From NCBI GenBank assembly GCA_013400155.1, contig VXBM01001600.1, forward strand, positions 62,001 through 126,000: a stretch of DNA of 64,000 nt, read 5' to 3'. The notes beneath the pieces are model-generated. The model was not told where the DNA came from, did not search any database, and saw nothing but the letters and a program-made list of their open reading frames with translations. Source of the DNA: Helopsaltes ochotensis (Eukaryota > Chordata > Aves > Passeriformes > Locustellidae). Positions 38,955 through 52,860 of the stretch are shown piece after piece. Both the position numbers and the translations under genes were made by a program. Position 1 is the first letter of the stretch, and each line of letters begins with the position of its first letter.

Positions 38955-39145
38955 GTACTAGGTTGCCCAGAGAAGCTGTGGATGTCCCATACCTGGAAGT
39001 GTTCAAGGCCAGGTTGGATGGGGATTTGAGCAAGCTGGTCTAGTAGAAGGTGTTTCTGTCCGTGGCAAAGAGGTTGGAACTACGTGATTTTTAAGGTCCT
39101 TTCCAAACCAAACCTTTCTATGGTTCTATGATTCATTCTATTTAG
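38955..39145 (+). mobile_element. CR1 3' end
   Basis: GGTTGCCCAGAGAAGCTGTG, AAGTGTTCAAGGCCAGGTTG and the terminal CTATGGTTCTATGATTCATT are diagnostic of a CR1 3' terminus. Confidence 0.92.
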
Positions 39146-42100
39146 ATTCAAATCTCTCAGTCTCACTGCACTCTGGTGTCCTTCGTGCCTGTGTCTGGCA
39201 AGAACCCGTAAAGAAACCATGCTTGCGTGAGAGTTGTTACTTTTTTCCTGGTACTTTCAGCACTTGGAAAGAGTTTTGAAATAAAAACGCACGGCTACAA
39301 TAGTGTATGATAAGGATTTGCAAGTCTGTCAGGGTATTTTACTGCATAAGTCTCAAGGCACATTGTAAATCTGTATTGTGATCACCATTCCTACTTTACT
39401 TTTCCTTTTCACAGAGGTACAAGAAGCAAAATAATTTGGTGCTTAAGGACTGAATATTTGAAATAGGTTTTATGCTACGTCATTTCAAAGCGACTAGAGA
39501 CATTATAATCATAAATTGCCCCTTTACATTTTATTATTTTGTTTCCCTTAGTTGAAAGTATTCCTTGCTCTGCTGCGGTGGGTGTTTTACCACTTATAGT
39601 ACTGAGTATTTTATGTATCACTTGGATTAAGTGCAGAGACATAAAACTGTTTTACAAAAATATTAGCTTGTTGTACGTGCTTAAATAGATGTTTTTACTC
39701 TTTGAGAAATCAGCCATTTTTCCTATTGGGAAGGAATGTATCTATGTTTAATAAGGGTCTAGAGTACCTAAATTATTTTCAAAGGGGATTAAAGACTTGA
39801 CAGAGTAATGTAAATGTAAATGTTCTCTGGTTACTATAGTTGAAATATTCTTACTTCTTATGTATGCTATCTCTCACTGGTTGCAGTTTTAAGCCAGTGC
39901 CTCAATTAGCAAAGGTTGCAGACCCTCCTGAGATCGACTTAGATTTATGAAAAACGTCTTACACTGAGAACAATTCAGAAAGCTTTATATTAGTTCAGAG
40001 GCAGCTGTGATTCATAGCACAATAAAGATCAACTGACCTTTTAAAGCAAATATGTCTTGCTGATAACAGAACTAAATGAGTAAAGATCTAATGAAGATAC
40101 TATATAACCACCTCTTCCTAAGCCTTGTCTTATTCTATAAGAGATAATTTTGGGCAGGTGTATAATTTCTCTTTGAAGTTACATGTTGCTAGTACTTACA
40201 TATTGTAAAGATACTCTGCTCTCAGTACAATTTTGCAGCCACAAATGCAGATTTGTCTAGTTTGCTTTTTTGCTGTTCTTAGAAATAATAATAGTAAAAA
40301 GCCTCATAAAGAAAAATCTGAGTAACATCTGGAAAAATTAAAAATCATTGATTAATCTTGTAAGAGTAATGCAGAATTTTGTAACTCTCAAAGGAAAAAA
40401 GAGTAGTAATTATAAAAGCAATATTCATCTCCCACTGTCAACAGACACAATATTTTCACATTTGCATAGGAGATAGGGCTTCTTGCGAGCTGTTTTCACC
40501 TGAAGATGAAAGAATGCCAGTGACAGAGTTTGATGAAGTCTCACTGAAACTACATACCCATAAGAATTACAAAGTCCAAGTTGCAGTCACACCTCAGATC
40601 TGATGGACACAAGCACATTCTTATAAGGCTTTCCTATAAGGGGTGATAGTCACACACTGTCTAGTAACACAGGGCTAATCCAGCCTCACTCTGCCTACTT
40701 CATATTCCACTACTTTTAAGCTGACTGTGTTGTCTGCAGTCAAGAATAAAAAAGAATCATATATTTAAGGAAAAATCAGGAAGGAAAGAACAAGATTCTG
40801 TTAGCCTTTTGGTAAAACTCAGGACAGGCATGGGACATTTTCTACAGCAAGGCAGACACAATTTGGTTCACACTGACACTTGATGGAAATAACACAGATA
40901 ATCAGCCTCTGGGTCTTTGGGATGAAGTCGCCCAGGCCAAGGCATTTGTTTCCTTTGCAGCTGGCAGAGGCGGAATTGCAGGATTTCAAGCAAGATCTGA
41001 ACACCTTCCTTTGTGGGAACTGCAAGACTAAGGTTTATTTCAATAGAAAAAGGATGCAGCACTTGGTTTGAGTTTCATATTCACTAAAGTACTACTTAAA
41101 GTTCTTTATAAATGAGCCATATGTGCTTTCCTTAAGACTAGACCCACCTGACTGGTAGAATATATAGACTCTTCTATGATAACTTCAAGGTTTTTTGGTC
41201 AGAGAAGTCTTGTGGAAACAGAGAGATCTCTATATTGTTGACTAACTCTTTTTCTTCATTATTAATTGGTGAATTCCTTGCCTTCTTTTAATTAAATCTC
41301 TCCAAAGTAATTAATATTGAGTGTCTCTCTAGAAAATAGAAATAATTTTCCTTTCTGTGGAGACTGTCACACAGTTTGGCTCTTTAGTTTGAAAAGAGGA
41401 TGCTATCAAAATAAGGGAAGCATGTATTTCTTGGACAAAAAAGGGTAATTACTTTTGTCAGGTCTAAGGACAGACTTGAGACCTCATATTCAAGAAAAAA
41501 GGTAAGGCAGAATCATGACTCAGAGGGTCATTTCAGGTTATTCCTGCGGTGAATACCAGCAGGAAAGGCCAGGATGAGATAACACAATAGAATTGCGCTT
41601 TTCATTGATTTGCTCTCTGTGCAAATTGAGAAAAAGAGCTGTTGCGTTCTCAGATCACTGAGAATGGACTAGGGAACTTTTCTTTCATGTGAACAGTGGA
41701 GAATTCTTCTCAGAGGGCTTAGCCATACATCAGAAAGTGAACAGAATATGCACAATACTTTCCTTCTTCTCTTTGTGGTTGACCCTTCTTACTTTGCCTG
41801 GGATACAGGCGTGCCATATTCTGATGAGGCGATGAATGTCTCAACTCTAGTGTTTCTTTCAATGGAATGCACTTGCCAAGATGCCACAGGTGTTGCTAGA
41901 ACTTTGTACCTGTGTGTCATCAAGGACTGCCCAATCTTGGTAATCATGGGATGTTGGGTTTGGAAGCAGAACTTCTGTTTCACGCAGACAACCAAACACC
42001 TCCTGTGTGTGCTGCAGCAGGTGGTGGTGTGAGGTCTGGGGGATACCTTGGCCTGATTGACACTGGGAGCCATACAAGTGTCAGAGGGAGGGATGGTGCC

Positions 42101-43374
42101 ACTGAGAGCATCTAGGCACCTTACCTCTTCCTTACCTTTCTTTTGCCTAAATTTTTTCCTTTGTAAAAATCTATAGAATAAATAAACTTGTTGCCTAAAG
42201 TTATTCCATTGCCTTTTCATTTTTGGGAATAATAATCAAAGAAATAGGAGTTAAATGGTTCAAAGCTTCTGTTGTTGCTAAAGTACATTCTTTCTTCTCT
42301 GGAAAGGAATCAGGGCAAATTTACAGAGGAAGAGAGAAATATATAGCACATCCATATAGTAATTGCAGAAAATTAGAGAATATTCCACTTCAGTATATTT
42401 CTTTGTGTACAGAGCTCGATTAGCAGATCAGTTTTGCTTCTCAAAAAGCACAGTGTAAAAATCAATTTTCTTAGAAGAGCAATATTTTTAAGCAACACAT
42501 ATTTTACTGATTTACTATTTGATCGAAATGGCGAAACAAATTAATGCCTTTGATACACTGAAAATAGCAGGCTTCTTCCAATATTATGGAGAATTCTCAA
42601 ACACCCAAATCCCAAAACTTTCAGCAACCTTTTCTTTAAAGATTATGTCTCTGTGTCACTTTATAGGAAAATGTCACAAGCTTATGATCTCAACATTGCC
42701 TTTATAAACTCCAGCTGATCTGTTTACCTGCATTCTAATTAAAATCTCACTGAAGTGGTATTTTTCTTCACTTGAGTCATAGCCATCAAATTTCACTACT
42801 CAGATGCAAGATATATAATAATCAAAATGCTGGAAAGTTATCAAGATTGAAAACAGTTTTCTGCACAAACTAATTACTGTTACACAGCATTTTTCAGTGA
42901 AATGTTTGTATGATTTATGTCTATGAAATTTCAGATTAAGGAAAGTTCTTTTGGAGGAGATTTGAGAAGACAGTTATTCAAAGTGAAGGAAATATGGTTG
43001 CAGTTTTAAATAACTTTACGTGCATTATCTCCTACTAAATGTATCATAAAATAGGTGGTTTTGCTGTGATTTTTACTTGAGATGCCTCTTCCAAATTCAA
43101 AAGGGATTTTTCCCTCCCCCACCCTTTTAATTATGGGAATATAATATAACAGAAAACAGGCCATACCTTGAAATAGATTTTAATACAGAAAAGGAGTAGC
43201 AAGAGTCTGCTGGACACAGATCTCATTGCCTTGCTATCCTTAGTATGTCTGAGTGTATTTGCTTTAATTTTAAATTTTAGTGATATTTTATACAGGAATT
43301 GAACTCATAATGGATTTCTTTTTCCTGTGTTTAACCTCATGTTCTCTCCAACCTGTGACGTCTTGGCTTGGCAG

Positions 43375-43428
43375 CCCAGTCTTTCCATGGTGCCTATTCC
43401 AGAAAATGAGATGCTCATATCCAAGGAG
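43375..43428 (+). CDS. MLIP: MLIP exon with MVPIPENE
   Basis: This is an 18-codon, phase 0-0 exon with acceptor ttggcag and donor GAG|gtaatc. PSLSMVPIPENEMLISKE matches human LSHPMVAIPEHEALDSKE residue for residue in length. Human MLIP ends one residue later (SKEQ). Reading through this donor would add about 45 unrelated hydrophobic residues, so splicing to a terminal exon is more likely. Confidence 0.92.
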
Positions 43429-45321
43429 GTAATCAGTAGACATTTAATGGGTTTAAGCATTTGCATGCTGGCTTTATCTTTTATTTGCATAGCCCATATA
43501 AAGTTGATCAGTAAAAATATGCTGAGCTTCCAAACCTGCTTTTTTTGCAGTGCAGAGACTACATAAACATTAATTGTTCTTAATGATCAATGAAGAAAAA
43601 CACCCAGAGCTGTTTTGCCAACTGTGCTGCTCATGTGAATTTGAAATAACAGTAACATTTATGCTTCAGGTTCCTGGTATGTGCTGTTGGGATGTTAGCA
43701 AGTGGGAATGGTTAAATTATGCTGTTTGTTAAGTTATGCAGCCATATTTAAATAACACATTCCACAATTTTCAGTCACTGATATAGCTTGTCTTAAAATT
43801 CCAGGTACTATAACAGATACCAGAAGCACTTAGGATAATTAGTTACTGAAAATTTCATAAAAAACAGTCAAGAAAACATAAAACGTAATTCAAGTTTGGC
43901 TAGTATCAAAATTCAGTGCCAGATTTTTTTGACTTTGAAGAAGGATAAAATTTTTTTCAAGTCTAAATTCAGTGGCTAATTCCCTACTACATTTATATGT
44001 CTAAACTCTAGGACCATAGTGGTTACCACCTTAGACAATTCATTCAGTGAGAGCAGAAGCAATTTATTAGTCATTATCAATTTTCTCTTGCGACAGTGCA
44101 TATAGAAAATTAAAAAGGTTCAGCTGGCACTGGCAAGTCCTTTTTTCCAACAAGATCATGAGCTTGAAGATGAATTATAGCCTCATATAGCCTCATGTTG
44201 AAATAAACATATGTAATTCAATTAACTATCACACTCTTTACTCTGGCTTTGGAATGTAATATGACATTGCTCATTACAGGACATTTTCAATACTATTTTA
44301 GAAATTCACCTCTGAAGGCATAACTTGGTACCAATAATAGCAGTATGAGAATGTTTATGACACAAGAATGAATTTTTTGGTACCAAGAGCTCTTTTACCA
44401 GCTGCATTCTCACAATTATTTCACTAGTTTTTTAATGAATGTAAAAATACAGATAAGAATGATAATTACATATTTATAAACAATTTATTTTTAATTTATT
44501 ATTTTAAAATTAGATTCTAGTTTGTCTGAAAGCAGCAATATGATAATTTGAATAAATGAAATGGATGTTTGCCAGTCATTTCTACCAAATGAGTAATTTC
44601 TTTTTAGTTTTGAAAAATATTGTGGGAGTTTTGGGGTCAAGCCTTTGCATTTTGGAAGTGGAGGATTTGCCTGAATTCTGAGTTTGTTGACAACATATCA
44701 ATATATTCTCACAGTTTATCTCAGTTTCCACTGGGGGGAAAAAAAAGGTGTGTGTGGGGGGAAGATAAAAATGAAAAGAGGTTGATTTCTCACTTGTTGG
44801 GTGGATCAACAGACTGTGGTTCTGCACCAGTAGTATACAGCCATGACCGTAGCCTCTTATTCTCATGTGCATCCCTGGCCTCTCTGCACAGGGTGTCAGA
44901 GACTTGGAGCTCTTTCATATCTCTTTTTGTCTGAGTCTCCATCACAGCCCTCCAAATCTCCTCCTTTGTTCCTTGCCTTTGACATTTCTGCTTGTTTCTA
45001 CACCATCAATCCCCTTTCCTCTGCGTCCCAGGAGCCACTTCTTGATTCTCTCAAAAGCAGGTGTTACAGTGTCTGCTATGGAACTATTCAAAGAAAGACC
45101 CAAAATGCCCTCACAAAGTGAAGTTAGACCAAGAATACCTTTCAGATCTTCTCAGACAGGTTGTTTTTCTCCATCTCAGCTGTAAAGTTTTGGAAGTATT
45201 ATTGAAGTAATGGTCTATCATTAAAAGGCAGTGAGAGACTGTTCTTTGTTCTGAGAATAAATTTGTTTTTGAGATTAAGCAGTTTTGCAGTACACCAGGA
45301 ACTCTCAAACGTGTGTATATA

Positions 45322-45343
45322 TACACATGTATGTATACATGTG
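45322..45343. repeat. Inverted repeat in CA/TG-rich tract
   Basis: ACACATGTAT-GT-ATACATGTGT is a perfect 10-bp inverted repeat inside alternating purine-pyrimidine sequence. Confidence 0.85.
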
Positions 45344-48300
45344 TATTTGTATAAGTGTGTGTGGATATATTTGCAGCCTTTGTTGATGCAGATGATTTTC
45401 ATGTATTTGAAAATAGAGGAAAGCAAACAGCTAGATCCTTGTCTCTTGTCCTTCTGCTTTACAATTTGCACATTGAGGAAGAATTTTTCAAATCTAATGG
45501 AAAGACAGATATTTTCAAAGAGAATTCTCTAAGAGACAAGACACATAATTTAACTGATGCATTATTAAGATCCGTTCAGAAAGTGAAGGATCTTGTACCG
45601 ACATAGTAAAGTCAGACACAAAAAAGTGAAAAATTCCTTTGGTTAGAGGCCAACTTGGTCTGTTCCAAGGCAGGAAAAATAAATTAGAACTGTCTTCTAA
45701 AAATTCCCTTATATTTAAAAAAAACGCTTTGAACATAATTTCTATCTACATTTTAAAAAAAAGCTTGAATGTATTACAGCAATGGGTGAATTTGTACCAT
45801 GACCTGTAGAAAAACTATATCTCATGAAACTGTGGTTGCATTTATAAGGACCAAAAACAATTGATGGGAAAGAAGATTTATAAGTGCTGTTATCAGTATG
45901 CTTTTTTTTTTCCTTTGATTAATGTCTTATTGGATGACTTATAATAACGTTAGCTAGAGACAAATCCTTAGCTTTAAAGTTGAAAGAAAAGTGTTAGATA
46001 CCATTTTGTACAGCTGTGCTGGTTTCCTGGGGCCTGTCACGAATGTGTATTTTGTAGCTATGACTATGCAAGTGGACTCCAGTCCATGTAGAAACATCAG
46101 TAAGAATTGTGTCAGGCTCACCACAAGCTGCTCAGAAAGTAACATCAAGAGATTACACATTTACTATTTTCTCTATTACAAATCAAAGAAAACATTTTCC
46201 ATAAAACTGTTCAACTCACTTGTACAAATGATCTAATATTTTCCCCAATTTTTAATCTCATTTTTAGCAGGAGGAGGTGACCAGGGCCCATCATGCTGGC
46301 CACATGAAAGCTGAGCAATCTTTGTAAGTTTAGTGGGTGTCAGGGAAGACACAAATACATCTGGAGATGATCCCCTTTCCTCATTCTCAGTCAAAAAGGA
46401 CTGAACAAAGGCATTTTGAGATATTTGAGATCTACTGCTGGAAATGGAAGTATTCAGCACTGATAGTCAGAAATAGATCAACATTTATGCTGTCTTGGAG
46501 AGAGACAGAAGAGCAACACAGAACTAGGAGCAGCTCAAGTTATTTGGAGCAGCCTTCTTAGCTGACCTGAGGGTGGTGGCTTCTTGGAGATAAGTTGTTG
46601 TCAAGCTGTGTCTGAAAAACAAACACATTTTCACCATTTTCTCTTTTATGTGGTTGGGTTTTCAGAATTGTATGTTGTAATGCTTTCCCTTTCCAGTGCA
46701 TTAAAAAAAGCAAGGTAGGTCTTGGTAGATGATTTTTAAAATCACAACATCTTTCAGGCACCTTCATTGTTCCTTTTTATTTGGGAACCTATCTTGACTC
46801 TAGGAACAGCTTATACCAAATTTCCACCTTATGAGTTTCATAACCCACAAATCCCCACCTAATTTAATATGTCTTTTTTTTTTATATCAGTGAATTCTGT
46901 TTGGATGATGAAATGATTAGGAAAAATTCTGCCAAGTCATAAGCCCAATATTACTCTTACTGCTATCATAAGACCCTTAGATCACTCTCCTATATTATCT
47001 AAATTATTATCTGCCCTCTTTATCTAAAATTATATATAGGTTCATACTTAACTTCTCCTGCAATGTTCCTCCCTCAGAATGGGAAAGTAAGTCACCCTAT
47101 GTGAAAGGTAAACACCTCTAAGAAGGAGTGAGAGAAGAAATGAGGGAAATATGCTGCTAGTTTCGTCTTTCTAATCTGTGTTGTTTTCCTCAAAGCAAAG
47201 TGTTCACTGGAAATAATAATAAAAAAACCAACAAACAAACAAACAAATTTACTATCTACAATGAACAATTCCAAGTCTACAATTACAATTACTAATAAAT
47301 TACTAATTACAGTTACCAATACAATTACTTCAGGTCCACGTAATCTTTTGCTGCAGTTTAGCATTTAGTTTTATCTGTTTGTTGTTTACAAAAGATCTGC
47401 AATATTTACTTAAGAAATCGATAGCATTTCTAAAGTCAACATTCATAAAAGGACCCCATGAGGGAAAGCTGATTCTATTGACTTCAGTGGCGACAGGATT
47501 TTACTGACCATCTTTTGTGCAAAGTAACAAAAGTTCTTGAAATTTGAAATTCTATGAAGATGTCAATAAGATCCAAAGTTCTGTTATACATTGCTCTCAG
47601 TCTTTATTTACTTAAGGAGTGTTCCTGCTCAGAAGTCAACAGCAGCATTAATCATTGATAGGTTCTACATATAAGAGGAAAATGTACCCATTTTATGGTA
47701 GTGTCCTTGTACTAAAGAATTTATGTAAAGGGTTTAAACTTTAAACAGAAGCTCCAACCTAAATGGTATTATCACAGCAAAGTGATGTTCTTCCAGGAAA
47801 ACACCCTCCTCACTGGACCCTGAATTATCCTGTAATGATTCAACTCTTGCATACTGCTCAATATCTTTTCAACTTGTAAAGAAGATTCCAACTTGTCAAA
47901 GCAAGGACAGGGATGTGATAGATACCTAATGGAAGTAGAGGGAACTCTACTGGAAACACTCCCACTCAAAGGTCAACTTTATGCAAGCACCTACTTTTTC
48001 CATTTGGCACTTTCCAGACGTGTTGGGGAAAAAGAGAGTGTTGCTCCTTGTGCTTTTCTAGGAGACAGGAACATGGGCTCTTCATGTGTCACATCACGGA
48101 TGTACTATTCACTCCTCGCTTTCAATCTTGCACAAGTTTGCAGCCTTGTTCTCCAGACAGTGGAGAGCTGGAGTAGACTGGTATGGCAGAACATTGCTGC
48201 CCGTTCCTCTCTGGAGTAGTGATCTCACCGCCTTTAGTTTATTTTGACCAAGCCAAGGACTGCAACCCTAAGCTTTCTCCATAGACCTACAGCAGTTCAT

Positions 48301-49087
48301 TTAGCTGAAAATTTAATGACCCTGAAAATGAACATTAAAAGTAGGAATAACTACTGCTTTTACTAAAGGAGTAAGATTTTCAGGTGTTAGCTGTGACTAA
48401 TTCTTTAACGTCTAAATTGGATGGGCCACTGAAACAATAAACTAGCATTCTGATACTCACAAATAGACAGGCAGGTCCGAACAATGCACACTTCTAAATT
48501 CTCAAATAAAAACTTTAAATATCAGACAAACTTTCTAGTTACTTTATTCCTGAGCAATGCTTTAATTTTTTTTTTCTTTAAGATTTTATATGTTCAACAG
48601 GAAATTTATATTGCAACAGGTATTTGGACAATACTTAAATCAGTTTCAATTATATCTTCTTTTTTAAGTAAAAAACCTTCAGTTATAGCCTACTGACTTG
48701 AAAGGGCATACTAGACCACCATGCTGTAACAAGGAAAAGCATTATATGCATTTATAGAATTTTATTTGTAGGGTGATTGCATAAAAATAATTACTGTAAA
48801 TATATTAGTTTTATAATTTTACATTTAAAAGTCTTAAAGGGTGGTAATATAAGAATGATAAATAGAAAGTTTGAAATATCAGTATATGATTCAAAATGCA
48901 ATTTGAATCTAATTCCACCTGGCATTAAGGAACAGCTGTTGTTATTGGTCCCCTTCAAAGAATGGCAGGAGTTCTGAGAAATAGTTTTAGAGGAAAACAA
49001 CTTGCTGTGAATAGCTAGTAAGAACATAGATGAAGGCTAAAGAAGGGCGTTTTTTTATTATTCAATACTTAAGTAATGCATAAGTAA

Positions 49088-49900
49088 TTAGAATCATAGA
49101 ATCAGATTGAAATTAGCTATAGTGTTTGACCACAATTATGATATGAGGAAAAATATTTTTCCTCATGCCTAATTAAAATTTCTCCACTTGCTGCCATGCT
49201 TTCTTTCACTGTGAAAATCTGAGCTGTCATTAAACCTTTCTTAAATGGCTAGAAAGGGAAAATAAATAGCCCTTAGCCTACTCTTTAGGTTTAACAAGTG
49301 CTATCTGTAGCCACCCCTTGTCTGTCACACATCTTTCCCAGAAATCAACAGACACTTGTAACCATCCTGATAGTTGTCCATTGGTTTCCTCTGCTTGCTT
49401 GACAAAGTAAAAAAAAACCTACTTTTATTGTGAGGGCTCAGAAATGGAAACTATGTTCCAGATGCAGCCTCGCTAATGCCCAGCAGAGGAGAATAACTTC
49501 CTTCAACCTGCTGGCTATGCTCTAATTAATGCAACTGTATATGAGGCTGTCCTTCCTCACAAGAAGGCTGGACTGATGTGCATTCAGTGTGGTCTCAGCT
49601 AGACCTCATGTCCCTCTCAGCAGAGCTGCTTCCCAGTCTGTGAGTCAGTCGGTCAGTCAGTCAGTCAGTCAGTCACTGTCCTGTGCTATTGCATGGGTTA
49701 TTCACTTCCTCCATCCCTCCTTGTCCCCTGCCCCATTCAGGATTTTGTATTTGCCTTTGTTCACGAATCTTCTGCTAGCCCATTCCTCCAGTCTGGCAAA
49801 GTCCTCGAGAGTGGGAGTCATACCCTTGGCATATCAGTCTCTCTCACCCTTCAAACTAGGAACATCCACCAATTTCCTGGACATATAGGCTCTTCAGATC
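49088..49900 (-). mobile_element. CR1 LINE fragment (internal and 3' end)
   Basis: It starts with the complement of a CR1 3' terminus (AGAATCATAGAATCAG) and continues with ATTGTGAGGGCTCAGAAATG, CCAGATGCAGCCTCGCTAAT and CATTCAGGATTTTGTATTTG, the complement of CR1 ORF2. A GTCA tetranucleotide run lies within it. Confidence 0.75.
49640..49677. repeat. (GTCA)n microsatellite
   Basis: About eight tandem GTCA/GTCG units lie inside the CR1 fragment. Confidence 0.9.
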
Positions 49901-50934
49901 TATGATGGAGATGTCACTCTAGCATCCTCTGAAATACCATCTGGAACAGAGATTCTGGACTGTTGAATACTATCTTTTTAGACCAGTGTCCCAGATATTT
50001 ATTGGTCCACCCTGTAGTCTATCCTACTCCTTGGTTTGGGTGCCAGGGAAAGGAGACTGGCAAAATCCTTGCTAAGGGGTGACAAGCAACACCTATGTCA
50101 TGTGAATGCAAGGGCGACCACATGCTCCGTCCTCCCAGCATGAGGTCTTCAAAAAAGAAGTGGAAAGTGGAAAACCAATGTAAATCTAAAATGTCCTCTG
50201 ATGTGCAATTAGTCAAGGTGATGCTTGTCTGTTGAAATTTGCTGTGTGCAGAATTCCTCAAGAATGTCAAGGCATGAAAAATCATTCCTGGTTCAGTAAG
50301 CAGAGTTCTAAATTAAGAGTGCAGCAAATCAGTGATTAAAAAAAAGGAGAAGTGCCGTATGAAGTTTTCCACCAGTTTTTACAACTGTTCCTGCATAACA
50401 TATTGCAGTACTTATTCTCCTCTTCAATTTGTTTTCGCTTTTTATTTTCATTTTTCTATAGGTTTCCAATGAAAGAGGTTCTGTTTAGATATGATGGTGA
50501 GTATTACTATTTTTTAAAATTTGATTACAGACACAATTTGAATATGTAGCTACTTTGGTGTCACTTTATCAAATTTTTTATCGTTTTATTTGAAAAGATG
50601 ATAGGATGCTTTAGGTACACAATTCAGTGTTTGGATAATAAGATGGCTATATTTGGTGAATGATTTTCTATGAATATTTACTAATGCAGAATAGTTCCAA
50701 TTCTTAGCATGACAGAATAAAGTCACAATAGAATTAATTTTAAGTTGGATGCAATCAAATAGTTGGAAGGAATTGAGGTATTCTCTGGAATTAGATTGTG
50801 AAAGGATGTCAGGAAAATAAGATGAATTTTTTTATATTTGAGCACATAACCACATACTGCCATGGAATGAATGGTTCACCCAGAGTTAAATAATACCACC
50901 TTGCAAATAATGTACTATGCTAAGAGCTGATTTA

Positions 50935-51780
50935 ATGTAGTACTTAGCAAGAGGGGTCAGCAAACAGGTGATGCTGAAAAGGCTGAAAAGTTCAATGCCT
51001 TATTTTTCACTTTCCTTGTTTCAATCTTCACAAAAAAAGGGATTAATTATGACTAAAAGTTTATCTCAATTATTATTAAGAATTTGAGAGTAGGATCTTG
51101 GAGAGAAATTGAAAATAACACCTGAGGTAAATTGGAGTATTCAGGATGGAACAGCCTAATGAAATTTACCCTTAAAATACTTAACCTAAGCAATTCCTCA
51201 AGCACTAGTGATTAGCAGGGTAAGTTCCCAGAAAACTGGAGAAAGATAAACACAGTGTTCTATCTAAGCAAAAGAGAAAAGGAAAATCTAAAGAATTACA
51301 GAAAATTCAGTCCTAACATCATTTCTAAGACACTGGAACAAGGTATTAAAACACATGTTTGTGAGCATCTAGAGAATGGTAAGAAGATAAGATTATTTGC
51401 ACAGGGACACGTCAGAAACAAATCCTGTCAAGTTGATCTCATTTCCTTCTGTGACAGCAAAGCAGATATAAGGATGTGTTTTACACAGTGTATCTTCAAT
51501 GTAGTCTCACAGGACATCCCTAAGCAAGCAAAGCAGATATGGACTAAATTAAATTCACATAAGGTAGATAGGTACTTGATTGGAAAGCAGGACTCTGAGA
51601 AGAGTTATTAGCTGCCTAAGGGAGAGAACTACTCACAGACTTCCAGAATGCTCTCTTCTAGCTCTAGCACTATAAAATTTTGCCTTTAATTACTTTCTCA
51701 ATGACATGGACAATAGGCTTACCCAGTTTACAGATAATGCTCACTTGGGAGGACTTGGAAGCAGCATGGAAGCCAGGTTT
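50935..51780 (+). mobile_element. Degenerate CR1 reverse-transcriptase region
   Basis: The frame at 51255-51611 reads KNYRKFSPNIISKTLEQGI and KSCQVDLISFCDS, recognisably the CR1 RT motifs (NYRPVSLTS..KVMEQ and KSCLTNLVAFYD in family members). Upstream GCTGAAAAGGCTGAAAAG and downstream CTTGGGAGGACTTGG are also CR1 landmarks. It is too diverged to be active. Confidence 0.75.
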
Positions 51781-52540
51781 TTAATTCAAAAAAATTCACT
51801 TTCATTACAAGAATGGCTTGAAATAAATATGATACAATTGATTGAAGAAAAATATAAAGAAATATGAAGGGTACAGACAGAAAAAGAATGACAGTAATAC
51901 CACAGGTGAGAACCTGAGGAATTATAGGGGAGGAAAAACTGAGTCTGAGGAGATGTTGGAAGGAATGCTTCTAATATGATGAAGATAATTACTCTTTTTT
52001 TTTCACTATTAGTGCAGTGGCATAGGATGTGGGAAACAAATGGGGGATTTAGAAAAGATGTAAAGGCTTCAGCATCTTCACACAGAAGATAAGAAATAAG
52101 GACAGAGTAGAGGCACAGCAGTTTCTCTCTTCATAATGGACTATTATAAAGGAATTTTAGTCACTTTTCCATCTTTCTTATGAGGAGAAAAAGAAATGGG
52201 TCCAAATTTCAGAGAGAGATTTAGTTGGAATTTCAACAGTTACAGCTCTGTGAAAATTTAAGTTCTAAAGCAGTTTGCCTCAGGCAAAGACGGGCAAGCT
52301 TCTCACAAGATAAATCTGATCTGCCAGCTCTCATCTTCTCCCACAGCTACAGAACAAAGCAAGTGGCTGAATATATCCTTAGGGTTGTTTTTTTTTTCTT
52401 TGAAACTATGAATTCTGTTTGTTAGCCAGATCATCAGGATGTATAAATTAGGAAAACTAAGTGACCTCAGTATGTGATATGCACCTCACTAGTCTGTATT
52501 TTTGACAAATTGTGTTCATGCAAAAATCTTTCTTTTGCAG

Positions 52541-52860
52541 CCCCAAGTTAGGATCAAGAGCTAAAACTGAATTTTGAAGCCTGTTTCTATATTAAGAAGG
52601 AATCCACAGCCTTATTTAAAGCACCATTAAAAAAAATATTGCTTCTGGTATGCTAGTTGCAAGACAGTAATAACAATCAAATATTCTTTCAAGAAATAAT
52701 CTTATGTACTAGCATAATTAACCATGGAGATACACACATGACTATGCCATTTCTTGAAGTGCTTGCCGGTTTAAGAGATGCCCAGTATAACACAGCATAT
52801 TTTCGTTAGAAATAAAATAAATGTTGAAATTAAATAAAGCTGTATTTTTGTTGCAGAAGT
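52541..52860 (+). CDS. MLIP: Putative MLIP terminal exon and 3' UTR
   Basis: A strong acceptor (pyrimidine tract then ttttgcag) is followed in phase 0 by codons for PQVRIKS and TAA at 52562-52564. The following ~300 bp are non-coding and carry AATAAA at 52811-52816 and 52833-52838, then a T/GT-rich stretch, as expected of a cleavage and polyadenylation region. Joined to the exon at 43375 it gives ...LISKE-PQVRIKS. Human MLIP ends SKEQ, so the tail is not conserved and the assignment rests on splice signal, phase and poly(A) signals. The right boundary is approximate. The exon-like segment at 54788 is an alternative. Confidence 0.5.

Larger units (their letters stand above)
27947..43374 (+). 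other. MLIP intron (includes fossil exon)
   Basis: Holds the source copy of the 143-bp duplication, the dead exon at 32.9 kb and two CR1 tails. Elsewhere it is AT-rich unique DNA. A 41.75-42.19 kb patch is open on both strands and ends with AATAAA at 42177-42182 and 42181-42186; I cannot assign it. Confidence 0.7.
43429..52540 (+). other. Putative last MLIP intron
   Basis: Two CR1-derived blocks (49.1-49.9 and 50.9-51.8 kb). 43.4-49.1 kb shows only low-complexity patches and the inverted repeat at 45.3 kb. Confidence 0.6.

Noticed and set aside
43327..43566. 79-codon ORF treated as one protein
   Set aside because: Only 43375-43428 is exon; the rest is intron read-through past a donor.
49589..49888. 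GTCA repeats considered as a CRISPR-like or coding VSQS repeat
   Set aside because: A short tetranucleotide microsatellite with no spacers, inside a CR1 fragment.
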